Source of the DNA: a virus
Reading direction: 5' to 3' (one strand)
Virus record (IMG/VR): IMGVR_UViG_3300004369_000059
Span: 1-35,587 of that record
Length of the DNA: 35,587 nucleotides
Shown here: one piece after another, positions 12,899-20,664 of the stretch
Layout: each line of letters begins with the position of its first letter
Numbering within the stretch: position 1 is the stretch's first letter
Program-made: the position numbers and the translations under genes
The notes under the pieces: model-generated
What the model saw: the letters and a program-made list of their open reading frames with translations, nothing else
What the model was told of the DNA's origin: nothing
Database searches by the model: none

Positions 12899-13816
12899 AT
12901 GTCGTTTGCTGATCTTAAAAAGCGTTCCAAATTGGGCGATCTGACGGCAAAACTTTCTAAGGAAGTCGAAAAACTGAATAAGGGTGGCGGCGGTGGTGCC
13001 GATGAACGCCTTTGGAAACCTGAAGTAGATAAAGCAGGTAACGGTTACTCAGTCATTCGATTCCTTCCCGCCCCTGAAGGTGAAGACCTTCCTTGGGCAA
13101 AGGTCTGGAACCATGCGTTCCAAGGCACTGGTGGTTGGTTCATTGAGAACTGTCTTACTACCAATGGTGGTCAATGCCCTGTCTGCGAAGACAATCGTGA
13201 TCTGTGGAACAGTGGTGTTGAATCGAACAAAGATATTGTCCGAGAGCGTAAGCGTAAACTTTCCTACTACGCTAACATTTACGTTGTGAAGGACACTACT
13301 AATCCTGATAATGAGGGTAAAGTATTCCTTTATAAGTTCGGCAAGAAGATCTTTGATAAAATCTCTGCTGCAATGCAACCTGAGTTTGAAGACGAGCAAC
13401 CCATTGATCCTTTTGACTTCTGGGGTGGTGCTAACTTCAAACTGAAGATCAAGAAGGTTGCAGGTTACTGGAACTATGATTCTTCTGAGTTTGATCGTCC
13501 CGCTCCTCTGCTGGATGATGATGAAGCGATGGAAGCAATCTGGAAGAAGCAGTATTCTCTTGAAGAATTCACTGCTGCTAAGAACTTCAAGACCTATGAA
13601 GAACTTCGCGGTCGCATTGATGCTGTCCTGAAGACTGCAAAACCTCCCAAGCTTGATGCTGAGGAGATTGATGAGGAGATGGAGAATTTCCGTCAAGCAC
13701 GAGAGACAACTGCTCCTGTTGCCACTGAAACTTTCTCTTCTCAACCTAAGCAGACTGAAGCAGCGACTTCAGACGATGATGACCTTGCGTTCTTCCAGAA
13801 CCTAGTTGATCTCTGA
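12899..13816 (+). CDS. gp32: single-stranded DNA-binding protein gp32
   Basis: 305 residues (T4 gp32 is 301). The N-terminal LKKRSK fits the LAST/basic cooperativity motif (7-11). Zinc ligands are H72, C85, C93 and C96, with the H-x12-C and C-x2-C spacing of T4 retained. WNHAFQ and YYANIYVVKD belong to the OB core, and the long acidic C-terminal tail ends DDDDLAFFQNLVDL. It coats ssDNA and organises the replication and recombination machinery. It has its own promoter at 12825. No operator for autoregulation is clear. Confidence 0.96.
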   Translation: MSFADLKKRSKLGDLTAKLSKEVEKLNKGGGGGADERLWKPEVDKAGNGYSVIRFLPAPEGEDLPWAKVWNHAFQGTGGWFIENCLTTNGGQCPVCEDNRDLWNSGVESNKDIVRERKRKLSYYANIYVVKDTTNPDNEGKVFLYKFGKKIFDKISAAMQPEFEDEQPIDPFDFWGGANFKLKIKKVAGYWNYDSSEFDRPAPLLDDDEAMEAIWKKQYSLEEFTAAKNFKTYEELRGRIDAVLKTAKPPKLDAEEIDEEMENFRQARETTAPVATETFSSQPKQTEAATSDDDDLAFFQNLVDL

Positions 13817-13838
13817 GGTAAATTCGCCTTTTAGTTAC

Positions 13839-13863
13839 AAAAAAAGCGGAAAAAATTTTCCGC
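13839..13863 (-). terminator. terminator of the minus-strand tail operon
   Basis: An 8-bp stem GCGGAAAA/TTTTCCGC (13846-13863) is followed, on the minus strand, by a run of seven T residues (A-run at 13839-13845). On the plus strand the hairpin is preceded by A residues and has no T-tract. It therefore serves the leftward genes gp4 to gp53, although the hairpin may also protect the 3' end of gp32 mRNA. Confidence 0.75.
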
Positions 13864-13893
13864 CAAAAAATCGACTGTAGGGTCGCGAGCAGA

Positions 13894-14559
13894 TTATCTA
13901 GGACTTAGTAGTCTTAGGTTCTCTGCTCTTTTTGTTCTACGGTCAAGGAATTGAGAACTATCAGTATATGTCATGATTTCTCTGAGGTCAGTTTCAACAA
14001 TATCAAGATAAGAACTTCTCAGAGCATAGATTTGCCTCTTTTCGTCGTTTTTTTCAACCTCATACTCATAGTTAGTTACTGAACTTCTGACGGTAGATCC
14101 AGAAATAGTGACATTGCCACTAAAATCACGATATGTCACAGAATAGTTTTCATCAACCTCTAGACCTGCAGGAACGATTAACTGATTGTAAGAATTTCTA
14201 ACTTCTTTAGTGACATAGTGATGAGTCGCACTTAGTTCATTAATACCATACTTATTGGTTGCATATCTTTGAAGATCTTCCTGTGACATAGGCCACTCAG
14301 TTCTAACATTGATAATGTTATTGGAAAGGAGTACAACCCAATCTAGTTCAGAGTCGCCGTATAGTTCTTCTGCAACTTGATCTGGTCTTTCATCCCCAGT
14401 GATTTCATACTTGTCAAATACCATGACATTCTGAAAGAAATCCTCTCTGATTTTTGCCCTTCTAAAAATATTCTTCGCAGTTACATAATCTCTGTTTGAA
14501 GTACGATCAGAGAAGGGTGATGGATATTGAATATCTGAAAACTCTGTAAAGTATGCCAT
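13894..14559 (-). CDS. gp53: baseplate wedge protein gp53
   Basis: 221 residues. ITGDERPDQVAEELYGDSEL then DWVVLLSNNIINVRTEWPMS matches the T4 gp53 core (SPRPEELANAIYGNPQLYWVLLMCNDN...GWITS). Gp53 joins neighbouring wedges in the baseplate. The N-terminal DIQYPSPFSDRTSNRDYVTAKNIFRR and the C-terminal helical end are cyanophage-type. It is the last gene of the minus-strand unit, overlaps the gp48 gene by one base, and is followed by the terminator at 13839-13863. Confidence 0.85.
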   Translation of the reverse strand: MAYFTEFSDIQYPSPFSDRTSNRDYVTAKNIFRRAKIREDFFQNVMVFDKYEITGDERPDQVAEELYGDSELDWVVLLSNNIINVRTEWPMSQEDLQRYATNKYGINELSATHHYVTKEVRNSYNQLIVPAGLEVDENYSVTYRDFSGNVTISGSTVRSSVTNYEYEVEKNDEKRQIYALRSSYLDIVETDLREIMTYTDSSQFLDRRTKRAENLRLLSPR

Positions 14560-16142
14560 TAGAATCCTACATCGCCTCCTTGCGTGATTGTATTAGATCC
14601 AAGACCATCTTTGACTGATGGATCATCGGAATTTTCTGCATAATCAGTGTCAAAGATTGGGGTCAATTCTTGGAAAGTTAATGTCATAATTGTAGACACT
14701 GGTTGTGATTCTGCCAGTGCATCATCATATGCAGCATATTGATTAGTTGGGGCATAATCAAAGTTTGCTGCAGTTAGAGCACATAATTTAAATGCATTCA
14801 ACGATTTAATTCTTCTATTATTGTTCAAATATTCAACACGGAATACATTTGGTGTTCCGATCATAAATCCCTTGCTTTTCCCAGACAATTTTCTAGGAGA
14901 CATACCTTGTTTGAAAAATCTCATGATTTTTCTTACATCCTCTGCTTCATTATCACCTTGTGGTGCTAGATTGAATGAGAACTGAAACGCTCTCAAAGAT
15001 GGACCACTAAACAGCAGTTCAAGGTTTGGATTGGGAATTGCACCAGTTGCTCTAGCGATTGCTTGAGTTGGATCAACGTTCACGTTGACCTTAGAGAGTA
15101 GCATTTTTGCTACTACCGCAGATAACTGAAGTTTTAGGGGTGCAGGTAGATCTCCCAGTTGATTTAGAACATCACCAGCACCTTGTGCTGCTTTTCCAAA
15201 CAGATCAACAACACCAGACGCTCCCGCTACGTCAGCAAGTGCCGATTGAAATAGACCTAGTGACAAAGTATCAGCACTAGATCCTTCAAAACCAACATCT
15301 TTTTTATCTTGAAGATTATTTGGTATTGGTAATCGGACAACACCGATTGGTTCTTTGATGTTGGTATTTCTTTTTAAACCTTCAGTTGCAAGAACTGCGA
15401 TATTATTTAAATTTTTTCTAAACAGATTTTCTTGTGATGGTCTATAAGTAAACTGAGTAAATCTCATAGAATCTTGAAAGATGCCACTGGTTGCACCTGG
15501 TTTGCGATAATTGGCATCTTTGGGATATTGAAGATATGTGTCTTTAGTACGTGCAAAAATCTGTAATTTTTGACTGTTGGCAGACAATGCACCAGCATTT
15601 GAGATTTGACTGATTAGATCAACTAGCGTATCTGAAGAACTAAGGGGTTCGCCATTTGGTGAACTACTCTCTACCTCAGGAAATGCTGGAGTACCTTCAG
15701 TAATAGTGGGGTTAATTTCTTCCTGTTCTTTAATTTGTTTAGAACTTGCTACACCAGTACCTCTATACTTGTCCCAGTTTTCGTCTGAAATTGCTGGAAC
15801 TCCAGGAACTTTACCTTCTTTTAAACGTGCTAAAACTTTTTTATTTTCCGCCTGAAATTGGGTAGATGAAGTGATGGATTGCCAATCAGGATCGTCTGAT
15901 TTTATCGGTACAAATTTTAATTGTGTTCCAGGAGGACACAAACCATTAGTGGGAACTGTACCAGCACCAGATCCGCAGCGAACTTCCGAAATAGCAACTA
16001 CTGCCCCCAAAGTTTTACTCTTACCTTGTGAAGCAGCACTATAATCGGCGTCCCAATTTATAGCGAAACTCCTATTTTGATTCAAGTTATCAACACCAGT
16101 GATAGATGCTGTATATTTTATATTGCTAAATTTAGTCGCCAT
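14559..16142 (-). CDS. gp48: baseplate tail-tube cap protein gp48-like
   Basis: 527 residues, longer than T4 gp48 (364). The region AIPNPNLELLFSGPSLRAFQFSFNLAPQ, then DVRKIMRFFKQGMSPRKL, matches the tube-fold segment shared by T4 gp48 and gp54 (PNPxxExLFxxxxxRxFxFxFxxxP). The N-terminal 230 residues are Ser/Gly/Thr-rich and low in recognisable structure, which accounts for the extra length. The C-terminal VSTIMTLTFQELTPIFDTDY also fits. The cap sits on top of the baseplate hub and starts tube growth. The gp48 name is favoured over gp54 by context (next to gp53), but the two are paralogs. Confidence 0.75.
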   Translation of the reverse strand: MATKFSNIKYTASITGVDNLNQNRSFAINWDADYSAASQGKSKTLGAVVAISEVRCGSGAGTVPTNGLCPPGTQLKFVPIKSDDPDWQSITSSTQFQAENKKVLARLKEGKVPGVPAISDENWDKYRGTGVASSKQIKEQEEINPTITEGTPAFPEVESSSPNGEPLSSSDTLVDLISQISNAGALSANSQKLQIFARTKDTYLQYPKDANYRKPGATSGIFQDSMRFTQFTYRPSQENLFRKNLNNIAVLATEGLKRNTNIKEPIGVVRLPIPNNLQDKKDVGFEGSSADTLSLGLFQSALADVAGASGVVDLFGKAAQGAGDVLNQLGDLPAPLKLQLSAVVAKMLLSKVNVNVDPTQAIARATGAIPNPNLELLFSGPSLRAFQFSFNLAPQGDNEAEDVRKIMRFFKQGMSPRKLSGKSKGFMIGTPNVFRVEYLNNNRRIKSLNAFKLCALTAANFDYAPTNQYAAYDDALAESQPVSTIMTLTFQELTPIFDTDYAENSDDPSVKDGLGSNTITQGGDVGF

Positions 16143-16816
16143 TAATTTCTATAGACTGTGGTTGGTTTGATTGGAATTTCGACCCCACCTAGGTTTCTTA
16201 CAAATTCTTCAACAGGGAGTAGAGATGCGGTATCCCATTCTTCCTGCGCCAAACCCAAAATAGGACTTCTCAGTTCTGATATCAAGTATTTATGCACTCC
16301 CTTGGGAAGTTGAGGGATCTGCTTCTCCTTTAATTCAATTGCAATACCAATTCTACTTGTAGGACTGAAATAGTGCAGATTAATACCGTAAAAATATCCA
16401 TTACCAATACTAAGGATGTAGCAGAGTGGATACTTATCATAATACGGCAGATTTCTGGCAGTTTTTGCTCTATATCTGAAGAATGTTAGATTGTCTGGAA
16501 TTGGTGGAATGATTCTGTTCTTATCAACTCTTGCTCCCTGATCACCTTGCTCTTGATCGAACATTGAGGTATCGCCATAAATTTCAGCAATTTCTTGTGT
16601 GAGATTTTGCTGATACCACTCTCTTGTTTTGGGTTTTCCCGCAGTTTTTGCCTTAATCTTTTCAAAGATTGTTGTATAACCACTATCACTAAATTCACCA
16701 GTTGCTTCAAGTTGGCGAATTAGTTCTGCTTTGGATAATCTAGAATATCTTGCAATTCTATATCTAGAACCGAGAGATCTTAATTGATCAAACGTAAATC
16801 TACTTAAATCTGCCAT
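16142..16816 (-). CDS. conserved structural protein, candidate gp2-type DNA end protector
   Basis: 224 residues. Residues 1-40 look like a SAP/Rho-N type helix-turn domain (FTFDQLRSLGSRYRIARYSRLSKAELIRQL). A linker follows, then a beta-rich domain with NLPYYDKYPLCYILSIGNGYFYGINLHY. The PYYDxxPL...GxNLHY pattern occurs in T4-like head/tail completion proteins that I recall as gp2-like, and in T4 gene 2 is next to gene 4, as here. The assignment is tentative. A SAP-type domain would suit DNA binding. Ends overlap gp48 and gp4 genes by one base each. Confidence 0.5.
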   Translation of the reverse strand: MADLSRFTFDQLRSLGSRYRIARYSRLSKAELIRQLEATGEFSDSGYTTIFEKIKAKTAGKPKTREWYQQNLTQEIAEIYGDTSMFDQEQGDQGARVDKNRIIPPIPDNLTFFRYRAKTARNLPYYDKYPLCYILSIGNGYFYGINLHYFSPTSRIGIAIELKEKQIPQLPKGVHKYLISELRSPILGLAQEEWDTASLLPVEEFVRNLGGVEIPIKPTTVYRN

Positions 16817-17256
16817 TACACACCTAGATCATCTTCGGTTAAAATTTTCCATTCCCAGCGACGATCTTTACAATATTCCATCGCCGCTTTCCATTTTGCT
16901 TGATTCTTTGCAAACTGGGTAACTTCAGTAATATACTTTTTAGTTTTTCTTTTTTGTACTTTTGGACCTTTAACTTGACTTTTTGGTTTAACTTCTATCA
17001 AACTTTCAACAATCTCACCCTTACTGTTCTTGTATTTAACATAAAAGTCTGGAAAGTATCTATGCACTCTGCCATCCAGTGGAGAAACATAGGGAATGAT
17101 AATTTCTTCAGAGTTCCATTTAAGGACGTTTTTATTTTCATCACAATATTTCATAAATTTTCTTTCCCACAATGATCTGTAAACGATATTCGTGGGATCA
17201 CCTTTGTACTTAGAAATGTTCAAAGGTTTAAAGACGCCACGATAACTCATATACAT
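16816..17256 (-). CDS. gp4: head completion protein gp4
   Basis: 146 residues (T4 gp4 is 150) with strong similarity along its length. GDPTNIVYRSLWERKFMKYCDENKNVLKW matches GDFTNIVYRSLWELKFMQFCDTNKNVLKW. IPYVSPLDGRVHRYFPDFYV, LIEVKPKSQ and AKWKAAMEYCKDRRWEWKILTE also match. E/D-x-K (IEVK) and PDF give a PD-(D/E)XK nuclease-like core; T4 gp4 acts in head completion before tail joining. It is the first gene of the minus-strand unit, about 20 bases from the late promoter at 17277-17284. Confidence 0.95.
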   Translation of the reverse strand: MYMSYRGVFKPLNISKYKGDPTNIVYRSLWERKFMKYCDENKNVLKWNSEEIIIPYVSPLDGRVHRYFPDFYVKYKNSKGEIVESLIEVKPKSQVKGPKVQKRKTKKYITEVTQFAKNQAKWKAAMEYCKDRRWEWKILTEDDLGV

Positions 17257-17276
17257 ATATTAGGGAATACTATTCG

Positions 17277-17284
17277 TATTTATT
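17277..17284 (-). promoter_or_regulatory. late promoter AATAAATA (minus strand)
   Basis: The minus-strand octamer AATAAATA lies about 20 bases before the gp4 start and directly abuts the GTG start of the rightward tail-tube gene. It drives gp4, the gp2-like gene, gp48 and gp53. No rightward late promoter was found before 17285. Confidence 0.65.
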
Positions 17285-18022
17285 GTGGCATTAAATAACG
17301 CTGGGGAGAATAACTTATATTACACTAGTGACAATGTAATGAGAATTATGGGCAGCCTTTCGCTGACCAATCAATACAAAGTGGCAGTTAGATGGGGTAC
17401 TGCTGCTGCTACTGGAGGACTGCTTGGTTATATTAGTAATTTGATCGCACCCCCTTATGGTGTTTCTGAAAGTGGATATGATTTTGGATTTTATGCAACT
17501 GAAGCAGTACTTCCTGGATCGAACTTAGTATCGCAGGAAGTATTTGGTAATTATCAAGGTATTAGTCAATCATTTGCGGTAAGCAGGCAATATCCTGAAG
17601 TTGAAATTACTTTTTATGTTGATGCTGGACACAACTCTCTGGTTGTTATGCAAGCATGGCAGGAATTTATTAATCCGACATTAGATAATAATAATGCGGT
17701 TTCTAGAACTTCTGTCAAAAAACTTAGATATCCTGACGAATACAAGTGTGATATATTGATTAGAAAATTTAATAGAGATTTTCGTGCTACAAAAGATAAA
17801 TTACTATCTGCGGGTTCAACACAGGAACCTGCGTCACTAACTTATAATCTACTTAGGGCATATCCAACAAAAATTATTGCCACACCTATTAGTTATGGTG
17901 AAGGACAGATAGTTAAATCCATTGTCAGTTTTAATTATGAGAAGTATATTTTGTCCAAGAGAGATAGGAGTACTGCTGATGCTACTTTGATTGAAAAAAA
18001 AGTACCACAAAACTGGGCATAA
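17285..18022 (+). CDS. tail-tube-fold protein (gp19/gp54 family)
   Basis: 245 residues. LTYNLLRAYPTKIIATPISYGEGQIVKSIVSFNYEKY and the earlier YPEVEITFYVDAGH...MQAWQEFINP follow the pattern of T4-like tail-tube proteins (gp19) and tube-initiator relatives. The GTG start gives MALNNAGENNLYYTSDNV; ATG 17339 would give a shorter form that lacks conserved residues. Its place at the head of the hub operon favours a tube initiator or baseplate-associated copy (gp54-like) over the major tube protein, which lies outside the window. No rightward late promoter is visible, and the minus-strand one abuts its start. Confidence 0.65.
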   Translation: MALNNAGENNLYYTSDNVMRIMGSLSLTNQYKVAVRWGTAAATGGLLGYISNLIAPPYGVSESGYDFGFYATEAVLPGSNLVSQEVFGNYQGISQSFAVSRQYPEVEITFYVDAGHNSLVVMQAWQEFINPTLDNNNAVSRTSVKKLRYPDEYKCDILIRKFNRDFRATKDKLLSAGSTQEPASLTYNLLRAYPTKIIATPISYGEGQIVKSIVSFNYEKYILSKRDRSTADATLIEKKVPQNWA

Positions 18023-18038
18023 TCCAGAAAATTACCTC

Positions 18039-18046
18039 TATAAATA
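18039..18046 (+). promoter_or_regulatory. late promoter TATAAATA
   Basis: A perfect late octamer in the 49-base gap before gp26, 26 bases ahead of ATG 18072. It is likely the main promoter of the baseplate hub operon to 27235. Confidence 0.8.
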
Positions 18047-18071
18047 ATTTCACTGAAATCTATAGGATATT

Positions 18072-18800
18072 ATGCCTTTACCCAAAGTTGCAACCCCAAC
18101 TTATGAGTTGAGACTCATCTCCAACGGTAAGATCATTAAGTACAGACCATTTCTTGTAAAAGAAGAAAAGGTTTTGATTATTGCTCTAGAAAGTCAAAAT
18201 CAAAAAGACATCACTACTGCAATCAAACAGACCCTTCAAAACTGTATCTTGACCAGAGGTGTTAAGATTGAAACTCTACCAAGTTTTGATCTTGAGAATC
18301 TATTTTTAAACATCAGATCCAAATCTGTTGGTGAAACAGTCGATGTTCTTGTAACATGTCAAGATGATGGAGAAACGAAAGTTGAGCACACAGTAAACAT
18401 TGCTGATGTTTATGTTGATGTTCCTGATGACCACACAGATACCATTGAGGTTTCTGAAGGTATTCATATGAAGATGAAGTATCCATCTCTTCAGGAATTT
18501 ATTGATAATAATTTTGATATGGCATCGGCAGATGGCAAGGATACTGTAGATAAAACCTTCAAGATTATTGCCTCCTGCATTGACACGATTTACACCGAAG
18601 ATGAGGCATGGTCTTCTAGCGATTGCACCGAAAAAGAGTTGATTTCTTGGTTGGAAACACTAGATTCCTCTCAATTTAAAAAAGTTGAGCAATTCTTCAA
18701 CACCTTACCCAAATTGATGTATAAGTCTACGGTAATTAATCCAAAGACTGGTAATGAAAATGAAGTTGTTATTGAGGGACTAACAAATTTTTTCATGTGA
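18072..18800 (+). CDS. gp26: baseplate hub protein gp26
   Basis: 242 residues (T4 gp26 is 208). PKVATPTYELRLISNGKIIKYRPFLVKEEKVLIIALES is the typical N-terminus. Then come TAIKQTLQNCIL and LPSFDLENLFLNIRSKSVGE, and the LVTCQDDGETKVE beta-hairpin. Gp26-type proteins take part in assembling the central hub of the baseplate. The late promoter at 18039 directly precedes it, and the stop overlaps the next ATG (TGATG). Confidence 0.88.
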   Translation: MPLPKVATPTYELRLISNGKIIKYRPFLVKEEKVLIIALESQNQKDITTAIKQTLQNCILTRGVKIETLPSFDLENLFLNIRSKSVGETVDVLVTCQDDGETKVEHTVNIADVYVDVPDDHTDTIEVSEGIHMKMKYPSLQEFIDNNFDMASADGKDTVDKTFKIIASCIDTIYTEDEAWSSSDCTEKELISWLETLDSSQFKKVEQFFNTLPKLMYKSTVINPKTGNENEVVIEGLTNFFM

Positions 18801-18979
18801 TGCTTTGTCATGCTAGTTTAGAAAATTATTACCAAACTAATTTTCAATTGATGCAACATCATAACTATTCTCTAACCGAGTTGGAGGATATGATTCCGTG
18901 GGAAAGAGAGATCTACCTCACCCTGCTTTCAAATTATATTGAATCGGAAAATCTAAAGGCACGACAAAATGGCGCGTAG
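18800..18979 (+). CDS. small hub-region protein
   Basis: 59 residues from ATG 18800, which overlaps the gp26 stop; a GTG at 18797 is less likely. It is helical, with LEDMIPWEREIYLTLLSNYIESENLKAR. The PWEREIYxxLLxxYIxxE pattern is seen in small proteins encoded just after gp26-type genes in T4-like phages and may act as an assembly chaperone, by analogy with gp51 or tape-measure chaperones. That role is an inference. The gene overlaps the next by 11 bases. Confidence 0.6.
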   Translation: MLCHASLENYYQTNFQLMQHHNYSLTELEDMIPWEREIYLTLLSNYIESENLKARQNGA

Positions 18980-20663
18980 AAAGCAAAATAACGAACCAGA
19001 AAAGAAGGGTGTAGATCCTGGTAGATTTTTTGCGGTCGCTGGCAAGGCAGAAAGTAAGACTAACGCAGAAGGTAAGACCAACGCCGAAGGTAAAAAAGGT
19101 TCAAGTGCCGCTAGCAGGATGGCATTTGCTTATGATCAAAAGGCGCTAGATAAGCGCATTGATCGAAAAACTAGAGATCTTCGTGATGTTGTTGATACTA
19201 TGAGGAAACTTCTCCTCAGTATCAGTAAAGATATGAGGGACCTGCAGAAAATAAGTTCTAGCAAAGACAAATCGGAAACAAAAAGGGCGAAAGAGGAAAA
19301 ATACGCTCTTGTGAGTGTCAGATCGGCACTATTTGATATTCGCGGCACGCTTGCTGCATTTGCTGGTGTCAAAGGACTAGAAAAATTAAAGGAGGGAAAC
19401 ACCGCTGGCGCTTTAGGTAACTTTGCTGAAGCTGCCGCCCTAATGGCACCTGAGATCTTTAATATCGCAACTAATGTTGTTACTGGTGCTCTTATTGGTT
19501 ATGGTTTGATTCGTGGTAGGGGAGCAAGAGTCAACCCTCAGGTGCCAAGAGCACCAGGTTCAGTTGCCAGGACACCAGCAATTCCTGGTGGTTCTGGTAA
19601 TCTCGGAAGGATTTCCTTGGCATTGAAAGTGCTATCACTTCTTGGTGGCGGAGTACTTGTTGGAAAAGCACTAAGTGGTCAAAAGACGGATGAAGATAGA
19701 TTGGCAGAATTGCTGGTGAGGCAGAATGCCCAGCAGTCTGCTTCGAGTCCTCTAGATTTGGAGAACGTTAATAGATTTACTCTCATTTTGAATAGATTTG
19801 AACGTGTAGTTGATAATCTACTAAGGATGTCGAGCGATGAGGGAATTACAGAAACAGATATAACCCTAGAAAATGTGACACCACTGGGTCCACCAGGTAG
19901 TCCATATAGTGATCCCAGTAAGGTTCCTGACTTTAAAGATGATCAAGAATTCTTGAAGAAAGTCAAATTGATGTCTAAAAAATTGGGCATCAAACCATCA
20001 GAATTGATGTCAATGTTATCCAAAGAGTCTGGAATCAACATTGATCCAAAAGCGAAAAATAAATTTGGTGCAACTGGTATTTTCCAGTTGATGTATGACC
20101 CCAAGAATCCATCCGAAAAAAGATTTGGATACACTAGAGAGGAATTTGCTGCTTTATCCAGAGCACAGCAAATGGATGTATATAATTCATACATCGACCA
20201 AGTAGAAGAAGATAGAAATAAGCAAATTAAAGGCGTAATGGATACTGCCTTGGCGCAATTAGCGCCTGCATTGTTAGGTGCTAAACCACAAGATCCAATC
20301 TATACGGAAAAAGACACTCCTCAAGCATATGCGGCAAATAAGGGGATTGACGTTGAAGGCGGTGGTAACGCAGGGAAACAACCTGATGGGATCATCACTG
20401 CAGAAGAGATTCGTAAGTTTATGATGCAGAATCAGAGTAAATTTAAATCTTATGATGAACTTCTAAAAAAACCTGAATATCAAGAAGGTCCTGGTCCCCA
20501 AGCATTCTTACCATTTGAGGTGACACCCCCAGAGGCCCCAGCATTTAATGATCCTGGTCCTATTGCTTCTGCTGCAGGTGGTGAACACGAAATTTATTCG
20601 GCAGAAAATCCTAACAGTCATATGAGACTGAATTATATCAGTACTTTCAATATGGTAGGATAA
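18969..20663 (+). CDS. tail hub / tape-measure-like protein with SLT-type lytic domain
   Basis: 564 residues. A basic N-terminal tail with a tandem KTNAEG repeat is followed by a coiled coil (about 55-115, KRIDRKTRDLRDVVDTMRKLL) and a hydrophobic Gly/Ala region (about 120-235) that could span or disturb a membrane. Residues 335-420 resemble a soluble lytic transglycosylase / goose-lysozyme fold: LSKESGI with catalytic-type E353, then FGATGIFQL at 366-374. The C-terminal third is Pro/Gly-rich. It probably forms part of the central hub or tape measure and opens peptidoglycan during DNA entry. The next gene starts 1 base after its stop. Confidence 0.7.
   Translation: MARRKQNNEPEKKGVDPGRFFAVAGKAESKTNAEGKTNAEGKKGSSAASRMAFAYDQKALDKRIDRKTRDLRDVVDTMRKLLLSISKDMRDLQKISSSKDKSETKRAKEEKYALVSVRSALFDIRGTLAAFAGVKGLEKLKEGNTAGALGNFAEAAALMAPEIFNIATNVVTGALIGYGLIRGRGARVNPQVPRAPGSVARTPAIPGGSGNLGRISLALKVLSLLGGGVLVGKALSGQKTDEDRLAELLVRQNAQQSASSPLDLENVNRFTLILNRFERVVDNLLRMSSDEGITETDITLENVTPLGPPGSPYSDPSKVPDFKDDQEFLKKVKLMSKKLGIKPSELMSMLSKESGINIDPKAKNKFGATGIFQLMYDPKNPSEKRFGYTREEFAALSRAQQMDVYNSYIDQVEEDRNKQIKGVMDTALAQLAPALLGAKPQDPIYTEKDTPQAYAANKGIDVEGGGNAGKQPDGIITAEEIRKFMMQNQSKFKSYDELLKKPEYQEGPGPQAFLPFEVTPPEAPAFNDPGPIASAAGGEHEIYSAENPNSHMRLNYISTFNMVG
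19056..19091 (+). repeat. 18-bp in-frame tandem duplication
   Basis: Two 18-base units (19056-19073 and 19074-19091) encode KTNAEG twice and differ by two silent bases. They lie in the flexible N-terminal tail of the hub protein. Confidence 0.8.
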
Positions 20664-20664
20664 A

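Noticed and set aside
13049-13744. A 231-codon open frame on the minus strand inside gp32
   Set aside because: It is the antisense shadow of gp32: low-complexity, Leu/Ser-rich translation, no ribosome site, and gp32 is certain on the other strand.
16287-16293. Minus-strand CATAAATA-type late box inside the gp2-like gene
   Set aside because: It lies within codons for HKYL and about 145 bases from the next gene start, so chance is likely; an internal late promoter for gp48 cannot be excluded.
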